From ZC4RG20 sp963782445 (GTDB taxonomy: Bacteria > Pseudomonadota > Gammaproteobacteria > Steroidobacterales > Rariloculaceae): a DNA stretch of 64,000 nt. Position 1 is the stretch's first letter. The number at the start of each line of letters is the position of its first letter. Shown in pieces: positions 34,068 to 42,510 of the stretch. A model generated the notes under the pieces. It was not told where the DNA came from. It saw only the letters and a list, made by a program, of their open reading frames with translations, and made no database searches. Location of the stretch: assembly GCA_963782445.1 (NCBI GenBank), contig CAWAJM010000001.1, positions 806,001 to 870,000 of the forward strand, read 5' to 3'. The translations under genes and the position numbers were made by a program.

Positions 34068-35324
34068 TCATTGCGCCGAGCCGGGCTCGGGTTCGGCCGG
34101 CTCTTCGGCGGCCGCGATCATCTCGAGGGCCGACTGCGAAGTCCGGCCCAGCATGACGAAGGGTTCCTGCGCCTCGATGGGCGGCGGCGGCCTGACGCTC
34201 ATCCGTATCAGCACGAAGAGCGCGAGGCCCGCGTGCATCGCCGCGAGGAAGGCCAGGAACGTGAAGGGCCCGAAGAACTGCATGAGCGGTCCGACGGGCA
34301 GCGGTCCGATCGCCGCGCCCATGCCGTAGATCAGCAGGAGGCCGCTCGCGGTCGAAACGAAATCCGCCTGCTCGACGTGGTCGTTGCTGTGCGCGACGCA
34401 CAGCGGATACAGAGTGAATGCCGCCCCGCCGTAGAGGAAGACGGCGGCGAGCATGCCGAGCGTCGAGTGCCCGAGCAGCCAGGCGGCACCGCCCGCGAAC
34501 GATGCGCCCACGAGCGCGACCAGAAGGATGACGCGGCGCCGGTCCCAGCGGTCTGAGAGTTGTCCGATGGGCCATTGCAGCGCGACGCCGCCGAGCAGCA
34601 CGAGGCTCATGAACACGGCGACTTCTGCGGTGCTGAGCCCGACTCGGCGTGCGAAGACCGGACCCAGGCCGAAGAGGGCTCCGTTCGCCAGCGCGGCGAC
34701 GCCCGTGCCCGCCACGCCGAGCGGCGAGATGCGCCAGAGCTTGCCGAGGTTGAGCTTCACGGCCGTGATCGGCGCGGGATGGGGTACGCGCGTCAGGACG
34801 ATCGGCACGAGGCCGATCGAAAACAGTGCGCCTGCGAGGATGAAGGGCGTGGTCAGCTTGTTGTGGCCGACGAGGATCAAGTACTGGCCGCCGGCAAGCG
34901 CGAGCAGGGAGATCACCTGGTAGACCGCGAAGATGCGGCCGCGCGCATCGTTCGACGACCGCTCGTTGAGCCAACTCTCGATGACCATATAGAGACCGAC
35001 GACGCAGGCCCCGGTCACGAATCGCAGCAGCATCCAGACAGGCGCGGCGACGACGAGCGAATGCAGCAGGACGGCCGAAGCCGCCGTTGCGGCGAAGGCC
35101 GAGAAGGCGCGCACATGGCCCGCGCTCATGACGATCTTCGGACACACGTAGGTGCCGACGACGTAGCCTGCGAAGTAGGCCGACATGACGACCGCCGTCA
35201 GCGAGCTCGAGAAGCCGAGCCCGTTGGCGCCGAGCGCGAGGGCCGTCCCGAGCAGGCCGCTGCCGGTCACGAACAGGCTCGTCCCGAGCAATAGGGCGAA
35301 AAGGGCGTTGACGAGCGGCTGCAT
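34068..35324 (-). CDS. MFS transporter (YcaD-like)
   Basis: 418 residues, twelve predicted helices. The start at ATG 35324 puts the first helix (LVNALFALLLGTSLFVTGSG) at the N-terminus; the longer open frame upstream is arginine-rich and unlikely to be translated. MFS loop signatures: YFAGYVVGTYVCPKIV after helix 2, VESWLNERSSNDARGRIFAVY in the central part and GPVFARRVGLSTAEVAVF, QLSDRWDRRRVILLVAL in the second half. Substrate unknown. A disordered Pro/Glu-rich C-terminal tail. It is divergent from the PAP2 phosphatase gene. Confidence 0.9.
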   Translation of the reverse strand: MQPLVNALFALLLGTSLFVTGSGLLGTALALGANGLGFSSSLTAVVMSAYFAGYVVGTYVCPKIVMSAGHVRAFSAFAATAASAVLLHSLVVAAPVWMLLRFVTGACVVGLYMVIESWLNERSSNDARGRIFAVYQVISLLALAGGQYLILVGHNKLTTPFILAGALFSIGLVPIVLTRVPHPAPITAVKLNLGKLWRISPLGVAGTGVAALANGALFGLGPVFARRVGLSTAEVAVFMSLVLLGGVALQWPIGQLSDRWDRRRVILLVALVGASFAGGAAWLLGHSTLGMLAAVFLYGGAAFTLYPLCVAHSNDHVEQADFVSTASGLLLIYGMGAAIGPLPVGPLMQFFGPFTFLAFLAAMHAGLALFVLIRMSVRPPPPIEAQEPFVMLGRTSQSALEMIAAAEEPAEPEPGSAQ

Positions 35325-35567
35325 GTCCCGAGGCGAGCGGCGAGCGGACGCGGCAGGGTGGCAGGTTACACGAACGGTTTCGCCTCGGCACGCCGCGGCC
35401 GCTCTCGACCGCTTCCGCGCGGCCGCTTCGCTGCTCCCGACGGCGGCGCGCCCGGTCGCGCTCGCGAACATAAGCTTGCGGGGCGTAAGAAAAAATTCAC
35501 GGGGCCGCCATAAGTGTGACACGGGCCGGACGCAATGTCGGCGGGAGGAACAACGGAGGCTCTCTCG

Positions 35568-36119
35568 GTGTCCGGACGCATCGCAGATGCTTTTCGCCGC
35601 TTCGACGAGGCCGAGCTCGGCCTGTGCCGATATTTGCATCGCTCGGCCCATTTAGGCGGCGTACGCCAGCTGTTCTCGATCGTCAGCGTGCTCGGCGACG
35701 GCTGGATCTGGTGCGCCTTGATCGGCGCCCTGCCGCTGCTCTGTGGGCGCCGAGGCTTCGAGGCAGCCGTGCAGATGAGCTCGACGGGTGCCGTCGGCAT
35801 CGTGGTCTACGGGCTCATCAAGCGCCGCGCCGTGCGGGAGAGGCCTTACATAACCCACAGCGCGATCAGCTGCCTCGCTGCGCCGCTCGACCGCTACAGC
35901 TTCCCTTCGGGGCACACGCTGCACGCAGTGTGCTTCACGTTGATCATGGCCGCCTATTTTCCGGTCTGGGGCCCGACACTCGCGTGTTTCGCGGTGCTCG
36001 TGGCCTTATCGCGCGTCGTGCTCGGGCTGCACTATCCGACCGATGTCGCGGCCGGCGCCCTGCTCGGCGGTGCCATCGGCACAGCGAGCATCGAGGTCGC
36101 AAGGCTCGTTCCGGGTTGA
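35568..36119 (+). CDS. PAP2-family membrane phosphatase
   Basis: Removes phosphate from lipid phosphates (phosphatidate, undecaprenyl or phosphatidylglycerol phosphate). 183 residues from GTG 35568, preceded by GGAGG at eight bases; an upstream ATG at 35535 is the alternative. The three phosphatase motifs are present: KRRAVRERPY, SFPSGHTLHAVCF and SRVVLGLHYPTDVAAG, with the catalytic His residues in the second and third. About five or six membrane helices. It faces dgkA, a lipid kinase, tail to tail, so both act in lipid phosphate turnover. Confidence 0.92.
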   Translation: MSGRIADAFRRFDEAELGLCRYLHRSAHLGGVRQLFSIVSVLGDGWIWCALIGALPLLCGRRGFEAAVQMSSTGAVGIVVYGLIKRRAVRERPYITHSAISCLAAPLDRYSFPSGHTLHAVCFTLIMAAYFPVWGPTLACFAVLVALSRVVLGLHYPTDVAAGALLGGAIGTASIEVARLVPG

Positions 36120-36209
36120 GCGATCGGTCTTTTCCCATGGCTGTTTCGGCGCCCGGCGCCACCTATAATTCGGTATGACCCAAACAATAAGAACCCGGCG
36201 CGCGCGGAG

Positions 36210-36644
36210 TCAGGCCAATCGCTCCCACACCACGAGACCCCAGACCAGGGCCGTGAGCACGAGGCTCACGAACACGGCCGCGGAGCCGAGGTCCTTCGCT
36301 CGGGCCGACAACCGATGGTGGTCAGTGCCCACGCGGTCGACGGCGGCCTCGATGGCCGAGTTCAAGAGCTCGACGACGAGCACGAGCAGACACGTTCCGG
36401 CGAGCATGGCCTTTTCGACGGCACCTTCACCGAGCCATAAACCGGCCGGGATCAGGAGCGCAGCCAGGGTGCTCTCCTGCCGAAACGCCGCCTCGTGGAT
36501 CCACGCGGCCCGCAGCCCAGAAAAGGAATAAATCGTCGCGTTGACGACGTGGCGTAGCCCGACGCCGGATGGCGGCCGCGAGCGCGCTGCCGGTTCGGCG
36601 TCGCGCTCGGGAGGAGGAGCGGCGGAATGGCTGGGGTCGACCAT
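36210..36644 (-). CDS. dgkA: Diacylglycerol kinase DgkA
   Basis: Inner-membrane kinase that phosphorylates diacylglycerol (or undecaprenol). 144 residues from ATG 36644, somewhat longer than E. coli DgkA because of a Pro/Ala/Arg-rich N-terminal extension of about 30 residues. The family core is complete: RHVVNATIYSFSGLRAAWIH, EAAFRQESTLAALLIP (with the active-site Glu) and VVELLNSAIEAAVDRVGTD then RLSARAKDLGSAAVFVS. Three membrane helices. An earlier in-frame ATG at 36692 is possible but less likely. Confidence 0.94.
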   Translation of the reverse strand: MVDPSHSAAPPPERDAEPAARSRPPSGVGLRHVVNATIYSFSGLRAAWIHEAAFRQESTLAALLIPAGLWLGEGAVEKAMLAGTCLLVLVVELLNSAIEAAVDRVGTDHHRLSARAKDLGSAAVFVSLVLTALVWGLVVWERLA

Positions 36645-36821
36645 GAGTCCGAAGGCTTCGGTGGCGATGGGGCGATGATAGCGCGAACGCAACGGGCGAT
36701 GACGCGCGCAAGGTAGCCCGCCGGCGTGAAAGTTTCATGTCGACGTCCGAAAGGGCGATTGGTCTCGAAGCCTTAACCGTTTCGTCACCTTGCGTTCACA
36801 TGAGCCGCGCAGCATCGCCGC

Positions 36822-38057
36822 ATGTCGACGCGGCTGCCGTGCGTGCTCATGGTTTCGGACGTTTATTTCCCGCGCGTAAACGGCGTGTCGACGTCGATCC
36901 GGACTTTCCGAAGCGACCTCAGACGTGCGGGCTGGGCCAGCCTGCTCGTCGCGCCGCGCTATCCCGCGGCCGCCGGCTCCGGCGGCGACGAGGAGGACGT
37001 TGTGCGCGTCGCGTCGCGCTACCTGCCGTTCGATCCCGAGGACCGGCTCATGAGCGGCGCGGCGGCGCTCGGTGTCTGCAGCCGCCTCGCGGGCGGCTTC
37101 GACGTCGTGCATATCCAGACGCCGTTCGTCGCCCACGGCGTGGGGCTCGCCCTTGCGCGTCGCGCCGGCTGCGGCACGGTCGAGACGTATCACACGTTCT
37201 TCGAGCAGTACTTTCACCACTATCTGCGCTTCGCGCCGCGCTGGCTGCTGCAAGGGGCCGCGCGGGCCTTGTCGCGCCGGCAGTGCAACGCTGTCGACCG
37301 CGTCATCGCGCCTTCGGCCGAGATGGAGGCCGTGCTGCGCGGCTACGGCGTCGCAACGCCGATCAACGTCGTCCCGACGGGCCTCGATCTCGCCGAGTTC
37401 GAAGCCGGCGACGGGGCGCGTTTCCGTGCGGCGCACGGCATCGATGCCGCCCGGCCCGTCATGCTGCACGTCGGCCGCGTGGCCTTCGAGAAGAACATCG
37501 GTTTCATCGTCGACGTGATCGATCGCGTGCGCGGCGAGATCGCGGACGTGCTGCTCGTCGTCGCCGGGGAGGGGCCGGCCCTGCCTGGGCTGCGGCGGGA
37601 GGTCGAGGCGCGCGGCCTCGCGGATCACGTGCTGTTCGTCGGCTATCTGGATCGGCGGCGGGCGCTGCTCGACTGCTATCGCAGCGCGAACGTGCTCGTC
37701 TTCGCTTCGCGGACGGAGACGCAGGGCCTCGTGCCGCTCGAGGCCATGGCCGTGGGCACGCCGGTCGTCTCGACTGCTGTGCTCGGCACACGGTCCATCG
37801 TCGGCCCCGAGCGCGGGGCCATCGCCGCGCCCGAACGCGTCGATGCGTTCGCGGACGCCGTGCAGCGCGTGCTGGCCGACGCGCCCCTGCAGGCGTCGAT
37901 GGGCCGGACGGCCCGTGCCTATGTCGCGGAGCAGTGGTCGAGCCGGGCCATGGCGGCGCGGCTCGCCCGCGTCTACGAGGCCCTGATGGCCTCGGCGTCG
38001 GGCGCCTCGCTCGGCTCGACGCGCCGCGGCCGCGAACGCGTGAACGCGTCGCGTTGA
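36822..38057 (+). CDS. Glycosyltransferase family 4 protein
   Basis: GT-B fold retaining glycosyltransferase, 411 residues. N-terminal acceptor domain: MVSDVYFPRVNGVSTSIRTF, DVVHIQTPFVAHGVGLALAR, ETYHTFFEQYFHHYL. C-terminal donor domain: NVVPTGLDLAEFEAG, MLHVGRVAFEKNIGFIVDVI, LLVVAGEGPALPGLR, FASRTETQGLVPLEAMAVGT (the ExxxxxGLxxLEAMA nucleotide-sugar site). It resembles MgtA/PimB/SqdX-type transferases that glycosylate lipids; the flanking dgkA and PAP2 genes make a lipid acceptor attractive but this is inference. Start ATG 36822 directly precedes the first strand. Confidence 0.9.
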   Translation: MSTRLPCVLMVSDVYFPRVNGVSTSIRTFRSDLRRAGWASLLVAPRYPAAAGSGGDEEDVVRVASRYLPFDPEDRLMSGAAALGVCSRLAGGFDVVHIQTPFVAHGVGLALARRAGCGTVETYHTFFEQYFHHYLRFAPRWLLQGAARALSRRQCNAVDRVIAPSAEMEAVLRGYGVATPINVVPTGLDLAEFEAGDGARFRAAHGIDAARPVMLHVGRVAFEKNIGFIVDVIDRVRGEIADVLLVVAGEGPALPGLRREVEARGLADHVLFVGYLDRRRALLDCYRSANVLVFASRTETQGLVPLEAMAVGTPVVSTAVLGTRSIVGPERGAIAAPERVDAFADAVQRVLADAPLQASMGRTARAYVAEQWSSRAMAARLARVYEALMASASGASLGSTRRGRERVNASR

Positions 38058-38161
38058 ATCCGATCGATGAGGTCCGTCAGCGTCTCGGTTTCGGTTCCGA
38101 CGTCATGACCTTCGAGCGCGGGGTCGAGGTCGGTCACGGCCGCTTTTTTGTGTTGACTCAT
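37973..38161 (-). CDS. Possible small protein, unknown
   Basis: 62 residues from ATG 38161: an opening SQHKKAAVTDLDPALEGHDV is followed by TETETLTDLIDRIQRDAFTR and a Pro/Glu/Ala tail. The amino-acid mix is balanced and acidic, unlike the arginine-rich products of antisense frames nearby, and the first half lies in non-coding sequence beyond the glycosyltransferase gene. An AGGA is just before the ATG but too close. The last third is antisense to the glycosyltransferase 3' end. Existence is uncertain. Confidence 0.35.
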   Translation of the reverse strand: MSQHKKAAVTDLDPALEGHDVGTETETLTDLIDRIQRDAFTRSRPRRVEPSEAPDAEAIRAS

Positions 38162-38298
38162 TATCCTGCTTCTTTGCCGTTGCGTTGGATGTGTTCTTCC
38201 AGCCTCCGTCCGGATAATAGACAATTCGCGGCCGCTCACAATTTCGGGCTGCCGCAACTCGCGTTACGGGATTGTTTCCATCTCGTTTCGTCAGCGGC

Positions 38299-39864
38299 TT
38301 ACGGGCGTAAGCTCACGTCGATTTGCGCCGGCGGCGAGCGGTTCGCGGGAGCGTCCCGCGCAAATACCCGATAGCGCAGTCTCCGGCCGTGCGGCGGTGC
38401 CTCGTCGCGGAACCCCGGCGCGGTCGTCAGACCGAGCACGGCGCCGTCTCGCTCGACGACGTAGTCGACCACCCCGGTGTCGTCTTCCGGGGCCTGCCAG
38501 CTCAGCACGATGGCGCGGCCGTGCGCGTCGGCCCGCAATGCGCCCGGCCTGGCCGGCGGCGTCGTGTCGTGGGGGTGCCGCTCGCTGCGCAGCTCGGGAC
38601 GGTCGAACGGGAAGCTCGCGGTACGCACTCGCGGGTCCGTGAGCCCGGCGGCGAGGAACGCCAGCAGATCGCGCTGCATCTCAGGGCTCATGTTGAAGGT
38701 ATAGCTGCCGCCGTCCGGCAGGGTATCGCGGCCCTCGAGCGTGACGCCGCTGCGGTAGAAGCCGATGGCGGCGGGCAGGCTCGGGAACTCGCCCGTATGC
38801 ATGTAGCGCGGCAGCAGGCCGACGTTGCGCAGGCTCGGCACCTTCATGTCGCCGGCGTCCTCGGGTCGGCCCGTCACGCCCGCTCGGCCGCGATCGAACT
38901 CGGTGCGCCGGAGCCCGATATTGAAGAAGCGGTTATCCGTGAACAGCGGCGGCACGTGGCAGCTCACGCAGCGCAGCTGCTGGAAGTCCTGCCAGCCGCG
39001 CAGCTCCGCCGCGTCGAGTGCGTGCGCGTCGCCGGCCGCGAAGCGGTCCCATGGGGTCTCGTCCGCCACGAGCGTGCGCTCGTAGGCCGCGATCGCAAAG
39101 GCAATGCGCACGGGCGTAATCGCGGCGTCACCGAACGCGGCCGCAAACAGCGCGGGGTAGCGCGGCGCGGCGGCGAGCGCGCGGCCGACATCGGGAGGCA
39201 GCTTGGCGGCGAGCGCGAGCGGCACGACGCGCGCGAGCTTGCGCGTGAGCTCGCTCCAGGTGGGCTTCGCATGGGCCATTTCGGCCGGGTTAGCCAGCGC
39301 TTCGAGCGCCTGTGCCTCGAGCGCGCCGTGGCGCCCGATGACGACCTTGCCGGTCAGCGGATCGAGGCAGCGCGGGCCCGCGCGCCCGTCCCAGAACAGA
39401 CGCTCGGCCCAGAGCGCACCGAAATTCGAAGGCGCCGTGCGCGCGGTGACTTGCGGCCCCCGGCCGAACACGGGATCGGCGACCGGGCGGCCGCGGGCGT
39501 CGAGGCGGACGATGCCGGGCGAGCCCAGCACGTCATCGATCGTGCCCGCGTCCTTGCCGGGGTTGCGCCCGACGCGCGGATCCGCTCCGCCCGCGGCCGG
39601 TCTATGGCAGCTGCCGCAGGCGATGGTGTTGTCGGCCGAGAGCTGCTCGTCCCAGAACAAGATTTTGCCGAGCACGCGTTTCGGCTCGGTGACGGGATTC
39701 TCGGCCGGGACCGGCACGGGCGGCAGGGCGCCCGCCGCGAGCGGGGCGGCCGCGAGCGCCGCGGCGAGCAGCGCCGCGGCTGCCGGCGGCCGCGCCCCGA
39801 GCAGCGGCCGGCGGGGCCGCATCGTGCCCCGGGGTTCGCCGCCGCGGCCGCGCCCCGCGCTCAT
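38299..39864 (-). CDS. Di-haem cytochrome c peroxidase/MauG family protein with C-terminal Fn3-like domain
   Basis: 521 residues, exported (LLAAALAAAPLAAGALPP). Two haem c motifs: CGSCH in DNTIACGSCHRPAAGG (about residue 87) and CVSCH in LRCVSCHVPPLF (about 300). The usual peroxidase blocks ERLFWDGRAG, IAAYERTLVADETPWDRF, MKVPSLRNVGLLPRYMHTG and FLAAGLTDPR are present. After about 430 a separate beta domain begins (PARPGALRADAHGRAIVLSW to RYRVFARDAPANRSPPAQI), with the W/Y/Y pattern of fibronectin type III. This addition is unusual for the family. It overlaps the preceding outer-membrane protein gene by the TGATG stop/start, so the two are coupled. It reduces peroxide or modifies a protein substrate; which is unknown. 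Confidence 0.88.
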   Translation of the reverse strand: MSAGRGRGGEPRGTMRPRRPLLGARPPAAAALLAAALAAAPLAAGALPPVPVPAENPVTEPKRVLGKILFWDEQLSADNTIACGSCHRPAAGGADPRVGRNPGKDAGTIDDVLGSPGIVRLDARGRPVADPVFGRGPQVTARTAPSNFGALWAERLFWDGRAGPRCLDPLTGKVVIGRHGALEAQALEALANPAEMAHAKPTWSELTRKLARVVPLALAAKLPPDVGRALAAAPRYPALFAAAFGDAAITPVRIAFAIAAYERTLVADETPWDRFAAGDAHALDAAELRGWQDFQQLRCVSCHVPPLFTDNRFFNIGLRRTEFDRGRAGVTGRPEDAGDMKVPSLRNVGLLPRYMHTGEFPSLPAAIGFYRSGVTLEGRDTLPDGGSYTFNMSPEMQRDLLAFLAAGLTDPRVRTASFPFDRPELRSERHPHDTTPPARPGALRADAHGRAIVLSWQAPEDDTGVVDYVVERDGAVLGLTTAPGFRDEAPPHGRRLRYRVFARDAPANRSPPAQIDVSLRP

Positions 39865-40439
39865 CACCTGCCGAACAGGGCCCGCAAGCTCACGCTCCAG
39901 GCGCCGTTATCGTGGTTGAGGTCATAGCCGGCGCCGACCGCGACCGTGCTCGTCAGAAAGTATCGGCCCGCCAGAAGCAGCGAGGTCCGGGCGCCGTTAA
40001 CGTTCACGTGGTCGATCGCGCCCTGCAGCTCGACCTTCGGGCTCACCCGGCTGCGCAGACCCACGTCGAAACCGAGCCCGCTGTCGTGCGTATGCCCGAA
40101 GTTCGTGTCGATGCGGGAATGGATCCAGGCGGCTTCGGCGTAGGCGTCGAGCTTGGGCTGCAGCGGCCAGCGGTAGCCGCCCCCAAGGCTGTAGGACACT
40201 GTATCGACATCGCGGTCGAAGCTGCCGTTGCCGTAGCCGGCGAGCACGAAGACGCGATCCGTGACGGCAAGCGAGCCGTCGAGGGCGAGGCCGTCGCCGC
40301 GCACTTTCGGGCCTACGTCGATTTTCGAGTTGACGTACGAGGCTTGGACGTAGGTGTAGTCGATTCCCGCGGCCACCGCGGTCCCGGCCCACGAGGCGAG
40401 CGCTGCAGCGATGAGCAGGCCATTTTTCTTGTCGATCAT
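39864..40439 (-). CDS. Outer-membrane beta-barrel protein (OmpA/opacity-like)
   Basis: 191 residues: signal peptide (GLLIAAALASWAGTAVAAG) then eight likely strands, among them IDYTYVQASYVNSKID, RVFVLAGYGNGSFD, VSYSLGGGYRWPLQPK, LDAYAEAAWIHSRIDT, GLGFDVGLRSRVSPKVELQG, TSLLLAGRYFLTSTVAVGAG, and the closing GAWSVSLRALFGR. The pattern is that of small eight-stranded barrels with no known substrate. It is the first gene of a two-gene unit with the di-haem peroxidase. Confidence 0.82.
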   Translation of the reverse strand: MIDKKNGLLIAAALASWAGTAVAAGIDYTYVQASYVNSKIDVGPKVRGDGLALDGSLAVTDRVFVLAGYGNGSFDRDVDTVSYSLGGGYRWPLQPKLDAYAEAAWIHSRIDTNFGHTHDSGLGFDVGLRSRVSPKVELQGAIDHVNVNGARTSLLLAGRYFLTSTVAVGAGYDLNHDNGAWSVSLRALFGR

Positions 40440-40633
40440 TCCTTGACTCCTTTCTCCCGGGCGGCCCTCGAGGCCGCAGCGCGCATGCTATCAGAACCCG
40501 CGGAGGGCTTTGTGCGCGGCCGGCCCGGAGACTTTTGCGACACCCTGCTAGAATGGGCGCCCCCGCGCCGGCGGCACTCGCCGCCGTCCTGCACGAGCAG
40601 CCGCCGGCTCGCAACGACAGCAAGGGAGAATTC

Positions 40634-41899
40634 ATGTCGGAGATGTCCGCTTTGGCAGCCACGGATCCGGAAATCCGCGCGCTGATCCTCGATGAAACCC
40701 GCAGGCAGGACGAGTCCATCCGCCTGATTCCGTCCGAGAACTACGCTTCGGCCGCCGTCATGGAGGCCACGGGCTCGGTGCTCACGAACAAGTACTCCGA
40801 GGGTTATCCCGGGCGGCGCTACTACGAAGGACAGCAGTACATCGATCGCATCGAGACGATCGCCATCGAGCGGGCCAAGGCCCTATTCGGGGCCGAGCAC
40901 GCGAACGTGCAGCCCTACTCGGGCTCGCCGGCCAATCAGGCCGTCTATCTCGCGCTCCTGAAGCCGGGCGATACGGTCATGGGCTTGGGCCTGCCTTTCG
41001 GCGGGCATCTCACGCATGGCTGGAACGTCAACTTCTCCGGCATGCAGTACCACGCCGTGCAGTACGACGTGGACAGGGAAACGCACTGCGTCGATCTGAA
41101 CCGCGTCGAGGCGCTGGCCAAGGATGTGCGGCCGAAGCTCATCCTTTGCGGCGGCACCGCGTATCCGCGCGTCTGGGATTTCGCGGGCTTTGCCGAGATA
41201 GCCCGCAGCGTCGGCGCGACGCTCGTCGCCGACATCGCCCACATCTCGGGCCTCGTCGCGGCCGGTGCCCACCCGCATCCGTTCCCGCACGCGCCCATCC
41301 TCACGAGCACGACGCACAAGACGCTGCGCGGGCCGCGCGGCGGCATGATCCTCTCGGACGGGACGCACGCCAGGGAGCTCGATCGCGCCGTGTTTCCGGG
41401 CCTGCAGGGCGGGCCGCACAATCACACGACGGCCGCGATCGCCGTGGCGCTCAAGGAAGCGGCGACCGAGGAATTCAAGCGGTACGCGCATCAGACCGTC
41501 GCGAACGCCAAAGCGCTGGCCGCCGAGCTCGCCGAGCGCGGCTTCAGGCTCGTCTCGGGCGGCACGGACAACCACTTGATTCTCATCGACGTGACGCCGC
41601 GCGGGATCAACGGCAAGCCGGCCGCGAAGGCGCTGCACCGCGCCGGCATCGAGTGCAACTACAACACGATTCCGTTCGACCCGCGCAAGCCGTTCGATCC
41701 GAGCGGCGTCCGAATCGGCACGCCGTCCGTGACTTCGCGCGGCATGAAGGAAGGGGAGATGCCGAAAATCGCCGAGTGGATCGATCGCGCCGTCGCGGCC
41801 GCGACGGACGAAGCGACGCTCGAGCGCATCAAGGCCGAGGTCGCGGAGTTCTGCAGGGCGTTTCCGGCGCCCGGCATTCGCGTCGCGGGCCGAGACTGA
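40634..41899 (+). CDS. glyA: Serine hydroxymethyltransferase
   Basis: PLP enzyme converting serine and tetrahydrofolate into glycine and methylene-THF; cytosolic. 421 residues from ATG 40634 (AAGGGAG upstream). SIRLIPSENYASAAVMEATG, TNKYSEGYPGRRYYEGQQYI, NVQPYSGSPANQAVYLALL and the PLP lysine block ILTSTTHKTLRGPRGGMILS are canonical. The stretch HLTHGWNVNFSGMQYHAVQ and KLILCGGTAYPRVWDFAGFA differ from the common GlyA wording (usually HG-x-PVNFSG and AGASAYSR), so this may be a second SHMT paralogue rather than the housekeeping one. Its end lies inside a perfect terminator-type hairpin. Confidence 0.93.
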   Translation: MSEMSALAATDPEIRALILDETRRQDESIRLIPSENYASAAVMEATGSVLTNKYSEGYPGRRYYEGQQYIDRIETIAIERAKALFGAEHANVQPYSGSPANQAVYLALLKPGDTVMGLGLPFGGHLTHGWNVNFSGMQYHAVQYDVDRETHCVDLNRVEALAKDVRPKLILCGGTAYPRVWDFAGFAEIARSVGATLVADIAHISGLVAAGAHPHPFPHAPILTSTTHKTLRGPRGGMILSDGTHARELDRAVFPGLQGGPHNHTTAAIAVALKEAATEEFKRYAHQTVANAKALAAELAERGFRLVSGGTDNHLILIDVTPRGINGKPAAKALHRAGIECNYNTIPFDPRKPFDPSGVRIGTPSVTSRGMKEGEMPKIAEWIDRAVAAATDEATLERIKAEVAEFCRAFPAPGIRVAGRD

Positions 41900-41918
41900 G
41901 GTCTCGGCCCGCGACGCG
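41879..41918. terminator. Perfect 18-bp hairpin with the glyA stop codon in its loop
   Basis: Arms 41879-41896 and 41901-41918 are perfectly complementary; the four-base loop TGAG contains the TGA stop of the serine hydroxymethyltransferase gene. The left arm therefore encodes the last six residues. It lies between convergent genes (glyA and the YceI gene, whose stop is at 41932) and is symmetrical, so it could end transcripts from both sides. No T run. Confidence 0.7.
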
Positions 41919-41931
41919 GCGAACGATTCGC

Positions 41932-42510
41932 CTATTTCGTGAGCTTGAGCGTGACGACGACGTCGACGTTCTGGCCGACGAAGCTCGAGTCGCTGAAGCT
42001 TTCGCCCACGTTGTACTTGAAGCGGTCGATAGTCATCGTGCCGTGGAACATCGCCGTGTTGGCGTCGACCTTCTCAAACGTGAAGGGCATCTTCATGGGC
42101 TGGGTCTTGCCCTTGAGAGTGAGCTCGCCGTCGGCCACATAGCCGCCGCTGGGCGCCTTCTCGACGCTCTTCGATTCGAACTTCGCTTCCGGGTACTGCT
42201 TGGCCGCGAACCAGTCGGCATCGGGAAGCTGCGAGTCGCGCTCGCTGTCGCCCGTGTCGACCGACGCCGTGCGCACCATGCCGACGATCTTGCCCTGCAT
42301 CGGGTGATCCGGATCGAAGGCGATCTGCGCCGTGAAATCCGCGAACTTGCCCGTGAATTTAGAGCCTTCCTGTGTCGCGCTGAACTTTACGGAACTCGCG
42401 TCCTTGGCCACGTTCCATGTGGTCGCGCCCGCATCGGCGCTCGCCGCAGCGGCGAAGGCCATGCCCGTGCTCGCGAGGGCGACCATTCCAAACTGGCGTA
42501 ATCTATTCAT
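41932..42510 (-). CDS. YceI family periplasmic protein
   Basis: 192 residues, signal peptide (FGMVALASTGMAFAAAASA) then one YceI lipocalin-like barrel: TTWNVAKDASSVKFSATQEG, FADFTAQIAFDPDHPMQGKI, DSQLPDADWFAAKQYPEAKF, GELTLKGKTQPMKMPFTF, DRFKYNVGESFSDSSFVGQN and VVTLKLTK. YceI proteins bind polyisoprenoid lipids such as ubiquinone-like molecules in the periplasm. Standalone, facing glyA. Confidence 0.93.
   Translation of the reverse strand: MNRLRQFGMVALASTGMAFAAAASADAGATTWNVAKDASSVKFSATQEGSKFTGKFADFTAQIAFDPDHPMQGKIVGMVRTASVDTGDSERDSQLPDADWFAAKQYPEAKFESKSVEKAPSGGYVADGELTLKGKTQPMKMPFTFEKVDANTAMFHGTMTIDRFKYNVGESFSDSSFVGQNVDVVVTLKLTK

Noticed and set aside
33181..35391. 736-codon minus-strand open frame spanning the hemerythrin and transporter genes
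   Set aside because: Only its last 195 codons (hemerythrin) look like protein. The rest overlaps the MFS transporter in another frame.
36164..36169. Perfect TATAAT on the plus strand before an open frame antisense to dgkA
   Set aside because: No good -35 at the right distance, and the 118-codon frame is a mirror of dgkA. An antisense RNA cannot be excluded but there is no positive evidence.
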